The position numbers and the translations under genes were made by a program. The notes under the pieces are model-generated. The model was not told the origin of the DNA. It saw nothing but the letters and a program-made list of their open reading frames with translations, and made no database searches. A stretch of 64,000 nucleotides of DNA, from NCBI RefSeq assembly GCF_012641465.1, contig NZ_JABAIK010000003.1, positions 62,001-126,000 on the forward strand, given 5' to 3'. Within the stretch, counting starts at the first letter, position 1. Each line of letters opens with the position of its first letter. This DNA comes from Vibrio agarilyticus (GTDB lineage: Bacteria; Pseudomonadota; Gammaproteobacteria; Enterobacterales; Vibrionaceae). This document shows, one piece after another, positions 44,588 through 53,444 of the stretch.

Positions 44588-45795
44588 TCCACTTTTTATC
44601 TTTTTTGACCTCGGTAAGCCGTGTGCGATTTTTGGCGATGCTGGCGCTGAGTTTGAGCCTCACCTTTGCAGCTCAAGGCGTAGAGTTGTCGCAATATACC
44701 GCAGCGCGCGTTCAGAAAGCGCACCAGTTAGCGCAAGATGAGAAATACGCAGCGGCGATTGATTCACTTCGCGCGTTAGAGCTCTCCCGAGCTTATGACA
44801 AAGCATTTGTTGCTCGTATGCTGGGCGTTTTTTATTGGCAGAATGAGCAGCCCGAACAGGCCATTGAGCAACTTGAATTGGCCGTTAATAGCGATGAGCT
44901 TCGCGATGAACAGGGTTGGCATACGCGAAAAATGTTGGCTGATCTGTTGTTAAATCAGCAAGCGGTTGCTCGTGCGTTGCCCCACTATTATGACTTGGTT
45001 GTCAATGTGCCTGAGAATGAAGATGAGGCGTCATTGTGGTTACGCATTGCCCAGTCTCAGTATCAACTGCAGGTGTGGGATAAAACACTTCATGCCATTG
45101 AACGTTACGAGAAAATCGAACCTGCGCTAAGCAAGCCTCCGCTTTCACTCAAGCTTTCCGCGGAATTGGAATTGCAGCAGTGGCGGGCGGCGATTGTAAC
45201 AATCAAGCAATTGATCTCGCTCGAGCCTCAACATCTAATATGGTGGCGTCAATTGGCGGCGTTGCAATTGCGTATTAGTGACGAATCTGGCGCTCTCGAC
45301 AGTTATGTGTTGGCTCAATTGCAGGGTGTTGCGCTTGAAGACAATGATTTTGTCATCATGGCGCAGCTTTACGCTAAGCGTGGCATTCCTGAGCAAGCGG
45401 CAAGCACACTAGCTTTGCTTGAAAACGCGCAGCAAAACACCAAATTACTTGCTCAGCAAGCCAGTTATTGGCAATTGGCCAAAGAGTGGCGTAACGCGGC
45501 TGAATTTTGGGCTTTAGCCGCCAAGAAAGACTCACAGTATTACTGGCCTCACGCGCAAATTTTGTTGCAAGAAGGGCAATATCAAGCGGCATTAGTCTCA
45601 TTAGATCAAGTTAAAGATCGAGAGCTAGACGTGGCTCTGGCTCGCACCCGAGCCCTATATAAACTGGATCAGCTTAACGACGCGCTACACCAAGCAAAGC
45701 GCGCTCAAGCGTTAGCGGAGCAGGCTCAGGTTTCAACGGCTCAAAGCAAAGGTTGGGTCACGTATTTGAGTCAACTGCTGCGCAGTCGCGAATAA
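44584..45795 (+). CDS. TPR-repeat protein of the TonB2 operon
   Basis: 403 aa. Signal peptide or anchor at residues 1-30 (MLALSLSLTFAAQ). The rest is a helical array of TPR-like repeats rich in Ala, Gln and Leu (e.g. YWQNEQPEQAIEQLELAV, about 80-97). TPR proteins are standard last genes of TonB2/TtpC operons and probably serve as periplasmic scaffolds. It overlaps tonB by 4 bp. Confidence 0.85.
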   Translation: MIHFLSFLTSVSRVRFLAMLALSLSLTFAAQGVELSQYTAARVQKAHQLAQDEKYAAAIDSLRALELSRAYDKAFVARMLGVFYWQNEQPEQAIEQLELAVNSDELRDEQGWHTRKMLADLLLNQQAVARALPHYYDLVVNVPENEDEASLWLRIAQSQYQLQVWDKTLHAIERYEKIEPALSKPPLSLKLSAELELQQWRAAIVTIKQLISLEPQHLIWWRQLAALQLRISDESGALDSYVLAQLQGVALEDNDFVIMAQLYAKRGIPEQAASTLALLENAQQNTKLLAQQASYWQLAKEWRNAAEFWALAAKKDSQYYWPHAQILLQEGQYQAALVSLDQVKDRELDVALARTRALYKLDQLNDALHQAKRAQALAEQAQVSTAQSKGWVTYLSQLLRSRE

Positions 45796-45846
45796 TCATT
45801 AAAAAAACGCAAAGCGTTTCAAGTGGTTTGTATATAAGAGTGTGGT

Positions 45847-45984
45847 TATACCCAAACAACTTGGAGTTGCAGGTAGGCGGCAAACGAACAAAGCCTCTGA
45901 GCACTTCGTGAACATAGATACATAATGTGATGAGGTTTGTGAGAGCCTGCCAACAACGCTGCAACTTCAAGTAGAAAGGGTATA
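45847..45984 (-). repeat. ERIC-like intergenic repeat, copy 6 (reverse orientation)
   Basis: 138 bp from TATACCCAAACAACTTGGAG to GTAGAAAGGGTATA, the best preserved copy, with inverted terminal arms of about 25 bp (ACTTGGAGTTGCAG against CTGCAACTTCAAGT). It fills the gap between the TPR gene and DUF2058. Confidence 0.85.
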
Positions 45985-46027
45985 GAATAGGGACTACAAA
46001 CATCAAGCATCACTCATTGGAATTACT

Positions 46028-46549
46028 ATGGCGAAATTGACCCTACAAGAGCAAATGCTAAAAGCGGGCCTTGTTAATGAGAAAAAGCTGAAGAAAGCGC
46101 AAAAAGGCTCAAAAAAGTCTCGCGTTCAAGCTCGTGAAGTCAAAGCGGCAGTTGAAGAGAATAAACGACAGCAAGCTGAGCGAGATAAAGCATTGAGCGA
46201 GCAGCAAAATGCGCAGCGAATCAATAAAGAGATCAAAGCGCAGATCGCGCAATTGATTGAGATGAATAAGCTCGATACGAAAGACGGCGATATTAAATAC
46301 AATTTTACCGATGGCACTTTGGTTAAAGCGGTTTATGTGACGGAACTGATTCGTGACCAGCTGGCGAAAGGTATTCTCTCTATTGCCGTGAGTGGTGAAA
46401 GTTATGCTGTGATCCCAAGCAGCGTTGCCAATAAAATTGCGCAGCGTGATGAGTCGATGGTGATTGAGCAAAACGCACCTCAAGCAGATACGCTTGATGA
46501 AGATGATCCTTATGCTGATTTCGTAGTGCCTGACGATCTTATGTGGTAA
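46028..46549 (+). CDS. DUF2058 (YaiL-like) protein
   Basis: 173 aa. LTLQEQMLKAGLVNEKKLKK at the N-terminus is the family mark, followed by a Lys/Gln/Arg-rich charged coiled coil (to about 75) and a C-terminal domain ending in an acidic tail (DEDDPYADF). The family is described as nucleic-acid-associated in some annotations, but its function is not established. Confidence 0.88.
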   Translation: MAKLTLQEQMLKAGLVNEKKLKKAQKGSKKSRVQAREVKAAVEENKRQQAERDKALSEQQNAQRINKEIKAQIAQLIEMNKLDTKDGDIKYNFTDGTLVKAVYVTELIRDQLAKGILSIAVSGESYAVIPSSVANKIAQRDESMVIEQNAPQADTLDEDDPYADFVVPDDLMW

Positions 46550-46568
46550 TTCCTAGGAACTCATGCAA

Positions 46569-46600
46569 CAGCCCACCTTTTGGTGGGCTGTCTGTTTTAG
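46569..46600 (+). terminator. Terminator of DUF2058
   Basis: ACAGCCCACC and GGTGGGCTGT form a strong stem around loop TTTT, followed by a T-rich stretch. It overlaps the end region of the convergent MBL gene and may serve both. Confidence 0.85.
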
Positions 46601-47406
46601 GCAGTGATTCGCTCAGCAAAGGTCAGCGTCTCTCCATCTGCGGGAATTAGCACTTTATCACCTAGCCCGTACTGGGTGATGAGGGCGCTGAGCTGCGTGC
46701 GGTCGATGTGACAGTGATTGAGTGCTTCCATGTGGTTGGCAATCACTTGGCCGGGCGAGCGCTGAATAAACTCAATCAGTTCATCGGCACCCATCAACAA
46801 TGGGTTGCCAACATCCATCTTGGCGTTGCCTGCGGCGACGATGGCAATGTCTGGTTTTAGCTCATCGAGCGCGCGACGGACATCATCGGTGAGTACCGTA
46901 TCACCACTCACATAAACGCTCGGTTCATTTGATAACGCAATAACAAAGCCAGCCCCATTCGCCATCACTTTGTGAATCCAACCATGACCATGTTGTGCCG
47001 GTATCGCTGTGATAAAGCCACCTGCAAATTCGGTGCGCTGCCAGGGCGTGGCATCGCAAACAACATCTAACCCCTTACGGCGCAGATAATCAGCATCTTT
47101 TGCTGGCGTCGCAATGGGAATGTTTCGATTTTTGAGAAAAGTCTCGCCGTCTTGATCTAGGTGATCTGTATGTTGTAGCGCTTGAATCCCAAATGTTTGG
47201 CTATGGGTAATAATCGCATGGGTGACTTTGCTGAGAATATCGTTTGCATTATTTGGTAGCTCTACCGTGGGATTACGACGAGGCTTGGCACGAAACAGTG
47301 AAAAGGGTGGCTGTGCGCTTTTGGCACTTAGCATCGGGTCAATCAAAATGGCGTGGTTGCCGGACTCAATAACGAGGGTGGCATTGCGTAACTGGTGAAT
47401 TTTCAT
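46597..47406 (-). CDS. MBL-fold metallo-hydrolase (UlaG-like)
   Basis: 269 aa. Conserved strands NATLVIESGNHAILIDPML, and HGHGWIHK, VYVSGDTV and VIANHMEALNHC for the other metal-binding histidines and aspartate. The HxHxDH motif is interrupted: ITHS is followed by nine residues, then HTDHLD. The protein is otherwise full length. The substrate is unknown. It is divergent from an AraC/GlxA-type regulator, which probably controls it. Confidence 0.8.
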   Translation of the reverse strand: MKIHQLRNATLVIESGNHAILIDPMLSAKSAQPPFSLFRAKPRRNPTVELPNNANDILSKVTHAIITHSQTFGIQALQHTDHLDQDGETFLKNRNIPIATPAKDADYLRRKGLDVVCDATPWQRTEFAGGFITAIPAQHGHGWIHKVMANGAGFVIALSNEPSVYVSGDTVLTDDVRRALDELKPDIAIVAAGNAKMDVGNPLLMGADELIEFIQRSPGQVIANHMEALNHCHIDRTQLSALITQYGLGDKVLIPADGETLTFAERITA

Positions 47407-47516
47407 GACAAATCAATCTGCGTTAAATGAAACTGCGCTAATCATATCGAATTACATATTGACCCAGGGGACAAAGATCGCTTGAATTGGGTCAACATTG
47501 CTCTGTGAGTCTTTTC

Positions 47517-48524
47517 ATGTCAACGTCATCATCTCATTTATCTCGTAACTCCTCGCCGCTACATCGTATTGTCATTGTTGCCGGTGATGGCATTAGTCTG
47601 TTCCATCTTGCGGTGCCTTGTATGGTCTTTCAAGATGCTTTTTTGTCTGAGCCTGTGTTTGACGTTACGGTTTGCAGTATTGAACAGGCAAGTCTTGCAA
47701 AAAAGTCGGGTTATCATCTTGAGGCAATCGTGGATTTATCACCTTTGGCACAAGCAGACATGGTGATCATTTGTGGCTGGGGGGATTCATTACCACAGGT
47801 ACCAGCAGCATTAGTGCAAGCACTGCGTAATGCTTATCAACGTGGAGCGGTGCTTGTTGGGCTGTGCTTGGGCGCCTTTGTTTTGGCAGAAACCGGACTG
47901 CTTGATCACCGTGCCGCCACCACACATTGGGGGTACGCTGAGCCGTTTCGCGAGCGCTTTCCTAGGGTGAATTTTGATGCTCAGCCGCTGTTTATTGATG
48001 AAGGGCAGCTCGTCACTTCTGCCGGTATTGCGGCTTCGATTGACTGTTGTCTCCATTTGTTGCGCCGTTTTATTGGTATAGAAAGAGCCAATCAGGTTGC
48101 GCGTTTGATGGTAACCGCGCCATTTCGATTTGGTGGTCAGCAACAATACATTCCCGCTCCTTTAACTTCGCAGCCAAGGGCCAATAGCACGCTTGAGCAA
48201 GTGGTTGTGGGGCTAACACGAGATTTAGCGACCCAGCATACGATAGACACCGTTGCAGAGCGTTGTGCGATGAGTCGCCGTACCTTTACGCGCAAGTTCA
48301 AAGCGATTTATGGCACCAGCTTTAATGAGTGGCTGACAAATCAGCGATTAAATGCAAGCCAATATTGGCTTGAAAATAGCCATGATTCGATAGCGCAGAT
48401 CGCTCGTCGTGTTGGGTTTCGTTCAGAAAGTGTCTATCGCAAGCAATTTAAAGCGGTGTTTAACCTTGCTCCTGCTCAGTGGCGTTTAGGGTTTACAGGG
48501 CGGTTAGAGGTGGATGATATTTAA
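47517..48524 (+). CDS. GlxA-type AraC-family regulator with DJ-1/PfpI-like N-terminal domain
   Basis: 335 aa from the ATG at 47517. An upstream TTG in frame is weaker. Residues 15-180 are a GATase1-like domain (VIVAGDGISLFHLAV; LVGLCLGAFVLAETGLL with the nucleophile-elbow Cys). Residues 225-330 contain two AraC helix-turn-helix units (RCAMSRRTFTRKFKAIYGTS; IARRVGFRSESVYRKQFK). The inducer is unknown. It is divergent from the MBL hydrolase gene, with the shared promoter region between 47407 and 47516. Confidence 0.87.
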   Translation: MSTSSSHLSRNSSPLHRIVIVAGDGISLFHLAVPCMVFQDAFLSEPVFDVTVCSIEQASLAKKSGYHLEAIVDLSPLAQADMVIICGWGDSLPQVPAALVQALRNAYQRGAVLVGLCLGAFVLAETGLLDHRAATTHWGYAEPFRERFPRVNFDAQPLFIDEGQLVTSAGIAASIDCCLHLLRRFIGIERANQVARLMVTAPFRFGGQQQYIPAPLTSQPRANSTLEQVVVGLTRDLATQHTIDTVAERCAMSRRTFTRKFKAIYGTSFNEWLTNQRLNASQYWLENSHDSIAQIARRVGFRSESVYRKQFKAVFNLAPAQWRLGFTGRLEVDDI

Positions 48525-49026
48525 GCTTTTCGATGATTAGCGTGACCTCAATGTTGAGAAAACTGTCTTATATATGAGCTGGTTAGTGATAATGCGCCGA
48601 TTGAAAACGGTTGTTGTGAAACTTATCAAATAAACGCGTACTTGCAGTCTAACTGCATACTAGGGTTATAGAGTTCAAGCAGTTTCGGCATTGTTTATCA
48701 AAGTGCTGGCAGGCGTGAGGTGGCTCACTTACTCGAGTTAATGCTTGTGAGTGATACAAAGCGCTTGGTTGTGCCTACTGAGTTATTTCCGGATGTAAGG
48801 CTCAGTGTGACATCCGTCAGCAACTGAGATGAAGTGATTCGCAATTCCGGCCGAATGTTGTCTCCTACAGCAGGGTGTGAGGTTGGTTTGGATTGCCACT
48901 ATAGCAGTTCTGGGTACAGCAAATTTGGGACTCATTAAGCCTGCCTTTGAGGAGGTGTCAGTGTTTTGCGTCTTCACCATGGTACCGAATTGAACGTGAT
49001 ACCAATATGCAAATGGAACTTAAAAT
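48525..49026. other. 500-bp intergenic region upstream of the porin gene
   Basis: No reliable gene was found on either strand; candidate frames have no SD and unusual composition. It probably contains the porin promoter and a long 5' leader. GATTGAAAACGG and CAGTCTAACTGCATACTAGG near 48600-48665 are not recognised motifs. Confidence 0.4.
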
Positions 49027-50097
49027 ATGAAGATGAGAAAAATTGCTTTAGCAGTGGCAGTAACTGTCTCAACCTCAAGCGCCTTCGCTGTGGAATTGTA
49101 CAACAGCGGTGGCACCACCTTTTCTGTCGGTGGTTATCTAGATGCTGCGTTAGAACATAATGGTGGTGGCACGTCAACTAACGTTGATGGCGTTTCCCCG
49201 CGAATTAATGTTGTCGGGACTCAAAATATTGGCAACGGATTAACCGTCGAGGCCAAAGGGGAATGGCAAGTAAATCTTATGAACGGCGGTGATAACACCT
49301 TTGATACACGTTTAGGTTATGTTGCTCTTCACACTCCAGCCGGAAAAATTAAATTAGGGTCTCAATGGTCACCTTTCTATCAAATCTCTGGTGTCGCTGA
49401 CCAACCGATTTTGTATGCCAACAATTACCTTTATGAAGGTGGACGTAGTGGCAGTATGTATCGTGTTGGTAATGGACGTGCAGAGCGCATGCTCAGTTAC
49501 CAAAATACCTTTGATATTAACAAAGAGATTGAGCTTTACGTCGGTTTAGCCTGGCAAGGAAAACGCACCTATGTCGATACCACGACCAATGTCGAGCAAC
49601 TTAACACCGTCAGTATTGTCCGTACTACGGGCGTGGTAACCCAAACTGCGACGACGATCGATATGGACAATCGAGGCCAGGTTGCTGCCAGTATTGATTA
49701 TGACGAGTATACGTTGGGTCTTGCTTACATGGGGGGCGATGTGAATGGCACCGATGCGGATATCACGTCAGTGTCGTTGAGCTACGGTACGTATGCCAAG
49801 GGCTTATATTTGGCGGCAAACTACGGTCGTACCCATGATTTTTATGGTTTCTATGATGCCAACCAGTATTCTGGTCTCGCGGCTTATGGAATGGAGAATG
49901 GCATTAACTGGGTACTCTATTATGAACGCGTTGAGCACGACCATCGCACGATTGATAGCTTAAAAATTGATTACTTAGCGCCACAAATTGAATATTACCG
50001 CACCACGCACTTTGCGGCGTTTGTTGGGTATCAAGCGCACTTAGGATCAAATACCGGTGATAACCAGTGGGGTGTTGGGATGAGATATTATTTCTAA
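49027..50097 (+). CDS. Outer-membrane porin (general diffusion type)
   Basis: 356 aa. Signal peptide MKMRKIALAVAVTVSTSSAFA, mature start VELYNSGGTTFSVGGYLDAA, alternating beta strands throughout, and a terminal Phe in GVGMRYYF as needed for BAM recognition. It is a trimeric-porin-like beta barrel. RLGYVALHTPAGKIKLGSQ near residues 97-115 is the typical porin loop. The regulatory input is unknown. Terminator follows. Confidence 0.88.
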   Translation: MKMRKIALAVAVTVSTSSAFAVELYNSGGTTFSVGGYLDAALEHNGGGTSTNVDGVSPRINVVGTQNIGNGLTVEAKGEWQVNLMNGGDNTFDTRLGYVALHTPAGKIKLGSQWSPFYQISGVADQPILYANNYLYEGGRSGSMYRVGNGRAERMLSYQNTFDINKEIELYVGLAWQGKRTYVDTTTNVEQLNTVSIVRTTGVVTQTATTIDMDNRGQVAASIDYDEYTLGLAYMGGDVNGTDADITSVSLSYGTYAKGLYLAANYGRTHDFYGFYDANQYSGLAAYGMENGINWVLYYERVEHDHRTIDSLKIDYLAPQIEYYRTTHFAAFVGYQAHLGSNTGDNQWGVGMRYYF

Positions 50098-50111
50098 CCC
50101 GCGTTCAATAT

Positions 50112-50139
50112 TAAGGCCAGCACTGCTGGCCTTTTTTAT
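50112..50139 (+). terminator. Rho-independent terminator of the porin gene
   Basis: AAGGCCAG and CTGGCCTT form a stem with loop CACTG, followed by a T-run. Confidence 0.93.
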
Positions 50140-50194
50140 ACTCAGAGGCTTTGCTCGCTTGTCGCCTGCCTGCGTCTTTAAGTTGTTTGGGTTT
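50140..50194 (+). repeat. Truncated ERIC-like repeat (right half only)
   Basis: CTCAGAGGCTTTGCTCGCTT to AAGTTGTTTGGGTTTA. The left half is missing; the element abuts the porin terminator and its right end forms the stop codon region of the convergent oligopeptidase gene. Confidence 0.7.
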
Positions 50195-52274
50195 ACATAT
50201 CAAGTATGTCAAAGAAAAAAGCGTATTCTAAAGCCGTTTCGTGGATCCGCTTAAAGCGACCCGACGCACCACCGTGCCCCGCTTCCATATCGGTTTTAAA
50301 GACCAATCGGTTTTGATCCGTTTTGAGCTCACGTAACTTGGCGACCCATTTCATTGGTTCAAAATATTGCACTTGTGAGTCATGAAGTCCGGTTGTCACA
50401 AGAAGATGCGGGTAATTCTGAGCCGATACGTTGTCGTAAGGCGAATAACGGAGCATCGTGAAATAATCGTCCTTCTGATTTGGATTACCCCATTCATCGT
50501 ACTCGTTCGTGGTTAATGGAATGGATTCATCTAACATTGTGGTGACCACATCCACAAAGGGGACGTGCGCAGCAATGGCGCAGTAATCTTGTGGCGCCTG
50601 GTTGGCAATGGCGCCCATTAATAAGCCCCCTGCGGAACCGCCCACTGCGCAGACCTTTTCTTTAGCGCAATAGCGTTGTGCAACTAAGGCTTGAGTCACG
50701 TCGACAAAATCATTGAAGGTATTTTGTTTATGACGCTTTTTCCCCATGTCATACCAAGGGCGTCCCAACATCTCCGAACCACGAACATGCGCAATGGCAA
50801 AAACGAACCCTCGGTCAAGCAGGCTTAATCGGCTAATGCTAAAGGTGGGCTCAATGGTTGAGCCATACGCGCCGTAGCCATATTGATACAGGGGATTGCT
50901 GCCATCTTGCTTAAATTGGTCAATGCGATAAACCAAGCTCACCGGAATGGTTTTGCCATCGCGCGCGGGTATCATGAGACGTTCAGAGCGATAGGCTTTC
51001 GCATCAAACCCACCGAGGACTTGGCTTTGTTTGAGCAAGGTGCGCGCGCCCGATGCTAAATCAAATTCATAGTAGCTGCCAGGCGTGGTTAGGCTGGTGT
51101 AATACAAACGCACTGCACTGTTGTCGAGTTCTCGGTTGCCAGTCAAAAACGCGCTGTAGATGGGGTCATCAAATTGCAATTCGAATTCATAACCAGTAGA
51201 CAACTGACGAATCGTGGTGCGTGACAGCCCGTCTTGCCGCTGTTCAAACACAAGGTGATCGTTAAACAGACTGTAATCAACCAGTTGAACGTTATCGTCG
51301 GCGGCGACAACCTCCTCCCAAGAATCTCGATTTTGCACATTATCAGCGGGCACTTTAACCAGACGAAAGTTAACTGCGCCATCGTTGGTGTAGATATAGT
51401 ACCAGTCACCGAGTTTGCTTACAGAGTACTCAATACCAGTGCGCAATGGCAAAAATAGCTGAGCACGCGCGTTGGGATCATTGGCATCGATGACAGAGAC
51501 ACCACTGGTTTCCGTGCTTGAGTGCCAAATGTAGATGTCGCTACCATCTTTGCTTTTACTTATATCGGTGTAATAAGCGCTGTCGTTTTCTTGATAGATT
51601 AATGTATCGCTGGCTTGCGGCTCACCAAGTTTATGTCGAAAGACTTGATAGCCAAGCAGCGTCTGAGGATCTTTTTTGATGTAGTAAAACGCTTGGTTAT
51701 CGTTTTGCCACACGACAGTGCTCGCCGCGCCTTCAATGATATCGGACAGCTCTGTATCCGTGGTTAAATCTTTGACTCGTATTGTATAGATTCGGCGGCT
51801 GAGTGTATCTTCACTAAACGCCAAAAGTGAGGTGTTCGGACTGACGGTCAAGCCGCCCAAACTGTAAAACTCATGCCCTGCCGCCCGCTGGTTGACGTCC
51901 AGCAGTGTGGTTTTGTTATGGCCGTTAAAGTCATCCGCTCTCACATGCACTTCGTATTCGTTGTCACCCGTTACTTCACTGGAGTAGAAATAACGGCCAA
52001 TGCGCACAGGCACGGAGTTATCGTCTTTGACGATCCGCCCTTTGATTTCATCAAACAGAGTTTGTTGTAGCGCTTCAGTATGCTGCAGCGTTTTTTGCGC
52101 GTAGTCATTTTCGGCTTGCAAATGGGCGAGTACCACCGAATCTTGCCGCGTGTCATCACGCATCCAATAATAGTCATCTACTCGTGTATCACCATGAACG
52201 GTCATTTGGTGAGGGACTCTTTTTGCAATAGGGGCGGGAATGGCTTGTGATGAGTGAGGCTTAAAAGCGGTCAC
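50193..52274 (-). CDS. ptrB: Oligopeptidase B (S9A prolyl oligopeptidase family)
   Basis: 693 aa. N-terminal seven-bladed propeller; C-terminal alpha/beta hydrolase. The catalytic Ser is in GGSAGGLLMG (about 543), Asp in GLHDSQVQYFEPMKW (about 626), and His in MEAGHGGASGRFK (about 661). It is a cytosolic serine peptidase that cuts after Lys/Arg in short peptides. RVPHQMTVHGDTRVDDYYWM near the N-terminus is typical. Length matches the E. coli enzyme. The stop codon is supplied by the end of a truncated repeat. Confidence 0.93.
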   Translation of the reverse strand: MTAFKPHSSQAIPAPIAKRVPHQMTVHGDTRVDDYYWMRDDTRQDSVVLAHLQAENDYAQKTLQHTEALQQTLFDEIKGRIVKDDNSVPVRIGRYFYSSEVTGDNEYEVHVRADDFNGHNKTTLLDVNQRAAGHEFYSLGGLTVSPNTSLLAFSEDTLSRRIYTIRVKDLTTDTELSDIIEGAASTVVWQNDNQAFYYIKKDPQTLLGYQVFRHKLGEPQASDTLIYQENDSAYYTDISKSKDGSDIYIWHSSTETSGVSVIDANDPNARAQLFLPLRTGIEYSVSKLGDWYYIYTNDGAVNFRLVKVPADNVQNRDSWEEVVAADDNVQLVDYSLFNDHLVFEQRQDGLSRTTIRQLSTGYEFELQFDDPIYSAFLTGNRELDNSAVRLYYTSLTTPGSYYEFDLASGARTLLKQSQVLGGFDAKAYRSERLMIPARDGKTIPVSLVYRIDQFKQDGSNPLYQYGYGAYGSTIEPTFSISRLSLLDRGFVFAIAHVRGSEMLGRPWYDMGKKRHKQNTFNDFVDVTQALVAQRYCAKEKVCAVGGSAGGLLMGAIANQAPQDYCAIAAHVPFVDVVTTMLDESIPLTTNEYDEWGNPNQKDDYFTMLRYSPYDNVSAQNYPHLLVTTGLHDSQVQYFEPMKWVAKLRELKTDQNRLVFKTDMEAGHGGASGRFKRIHETALEYAFFFDILDM

Positions 52275-52389
52275 AGGGCGTCCTTTATCAGCGATGTGTT
52301 TTCGTCAAGTGTACAGCAAAACGGGGGATAGCCTATTGTCGTTTTACTCATGAGTTTCGATTATTGGACGATAGTGGTGGCTGTTGTTA

Positions 52390-52415
52390 GTTATTTCGAT
52401 TATCATCGAAATAAC
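52390..52415. promoter_or_regulatory. Perfect inverted-repeat operator of the ArsR gene
   Basis: GTTATTTCGAT-TATC-ATCGAAATAAC is a perfect 11+4+11 inverted repeat, 21 bp before the ArsR start. Size and position fit an ArsR dimer site for autoregulation. Confidence 0.85.
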
Positions 52416-52436
52416 GATTTTGATGAGAGAAAGATA

Positions 52437-52745
52437 ATGGAAATCGAGATTGTCGCCAAAGCATTGAAAGAGCTGGGCCATCCCACACGATTAATGCTTT
52501 TTAAAGCGGTGGTAAAAGCCGGTTACCAAGGCATTGCGGTTGGGGCTTTGCAAGAGCGCCTGGCCATTCCAGGCTCGACGCTGTCACACCATTTGAGTGC
52601 GCTTGCTTCTGCTGGGCTGATTCATCAGCGGCGAGAAGGGCGGACCCTATTTTGTGTTGCAGAATATCAGACGTTGCAAGGCGTTTTGAGCTTTATTCAA
52701 GATGAGTGCTGCGCTGATGACGCGCAGACCAATCACTCAAAATAA
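52437..52745 (+). CDS. ArsR-family winged-helix repressor
   Basis: 102 aa from the ATG at 52437; the longer frame to 52350 runs through the operator. Winged helix: LGHPTRLMLFKAVVKAGYQG, then LAIPGSTLSHHLSALASAGL, recognition helix, and GRTLFCVAEY wing. A Cys pair lies at the C-terminus (DECCADD), and one Cys is in the wing region, so metal, arsenic or sulfur sensing is possible. No obvious target gene lies downstream on this strand; a terminator follows. Confidence 0.88.
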   Translation: MEIEIVAKALKELGHPTRLMLFKAVVKAGYQGIAVGALQERLAIPGSTLSHHLSALASAGLIHQRREGRTLFCVAEYQTLQGVLSFIQDECCADDAQTNHSK

Positions 52746-52749
52746 ATAA

Positions 52750-52773
52750 AAAAACCGAGCGCGCTCGGTTTTT
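52750..52773. terminator. Bidirectional terminator between arsR and the zinc protease gene
   Basis: AAAAACCGAGCG and CGCTCGGTTTTT form a perfect palindrome with A- and T-runs on either side, so it can serve both convergent genes. Confidence 0.9.
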
Positions 52774-52774
52774 G

Positions 52775-53203
52775 TTATCTGGCCAGTAAGTGCGCTCGGC
52801 TAGGGTCCACTAACACTTTGTCTGACATGCCTTGGCGGCCTAACAACATCATGTAGGTCATCTCTTGGCGATTGCTAAGAGTCACTTCAATAGGCCACTC
52901 TTCGTTGCCCATACGCAGTAGAGTTGAAATCACAAATCGATGCTCATAAGTGCCGTTAGATGATTTGATTTTACGTTTATCGATTAACAACGATTTACAG
53001 CGAACGGTTTCGTCAAGATTGTAAATGTCGGGGTGTAAATCAAATTCAACGTATTTTTTGCCGTCAACCGTCGTGCATTCAAGGTTATCAACATGCAGTG
53101 ACGAAGTTTGTGCTCCGGTATCGATCCGTGTTTCTAATTGAGTAATCCCTAACTCTGGTAAGCACACAGCTTCAGTATTTCCAATGATCAATTTCTGAGT
53201 CAT
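52775..53203 (-). CDS. rimB: RimB-type retropepsin-like ATP-dependent zinc protease
   Basis: 142 aa. The aspartic protease-like motif RIDTGAQTSSLH (about 26-37) is the family mark of COG4067. EVTLSNRQEMTYMMLLGRQG contains the second conserved block. In other bacteria the rimB gene sits next to rimK and removes or trims glutamate tails of S6. It is downstream of rimK, separated by an ERIC-like repeat, so its role with RimK is likely. No signal peptide. Confidence 0.82.
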   Translation of the reverse strand: MTQKLIIGNTEAVCLPELGITQLETRIDTGAQTSSLHVDNLECTTVDGKKYVEFDLHPDIYNLDETVRCKSLLIDKRKIKSSNGTYEHRFVISTLLRMGNEEWPIEVTLSNRQEMTYMMLLGRQGMSDKVLVDPSRAHLLAR

Positions 53204-53246
53204 AGTCTCTATCCAAGCTTGTTACTCAAAATATTTGAGCGGAGAC

Positions 53247-53383
53247 TATACTCTTTCCACTTGACGTTACAGGGGGGGGGCTGGTTCTAACAGACTTCAT
53301 CACATAGTTTATCTATGTTCACGAAGTGCTCAGAGGCTTTGTTCGTGTGCCGCCTACCTGCATCTTCAAGTGGTTTGAGTATA
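53247..53383 (+). repeat. ERIC-like intergenic repeat, copy 7, with G9 tract
   Basis: 137 bp from TATACTCTTTCCACTTGACG to GGTTTGAGTATA. A run of nine G lies at about 53272-53280, where other copies have a shorter run. It separates rimK from rimB. Confidence 0.8.
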
Positions 53384-53444
53384 TGCTCCGCTCTGCGTCT
53401 AAATTCAAACCACGTTATGTCGTTCGACAAGTATCAAAGGGGAA

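Noticed and set aside
48783-48980. 65-codon frame upstream of the porin gene
   Set aside because: No SD, no recognisable features, and it lies in the probable porin control region.
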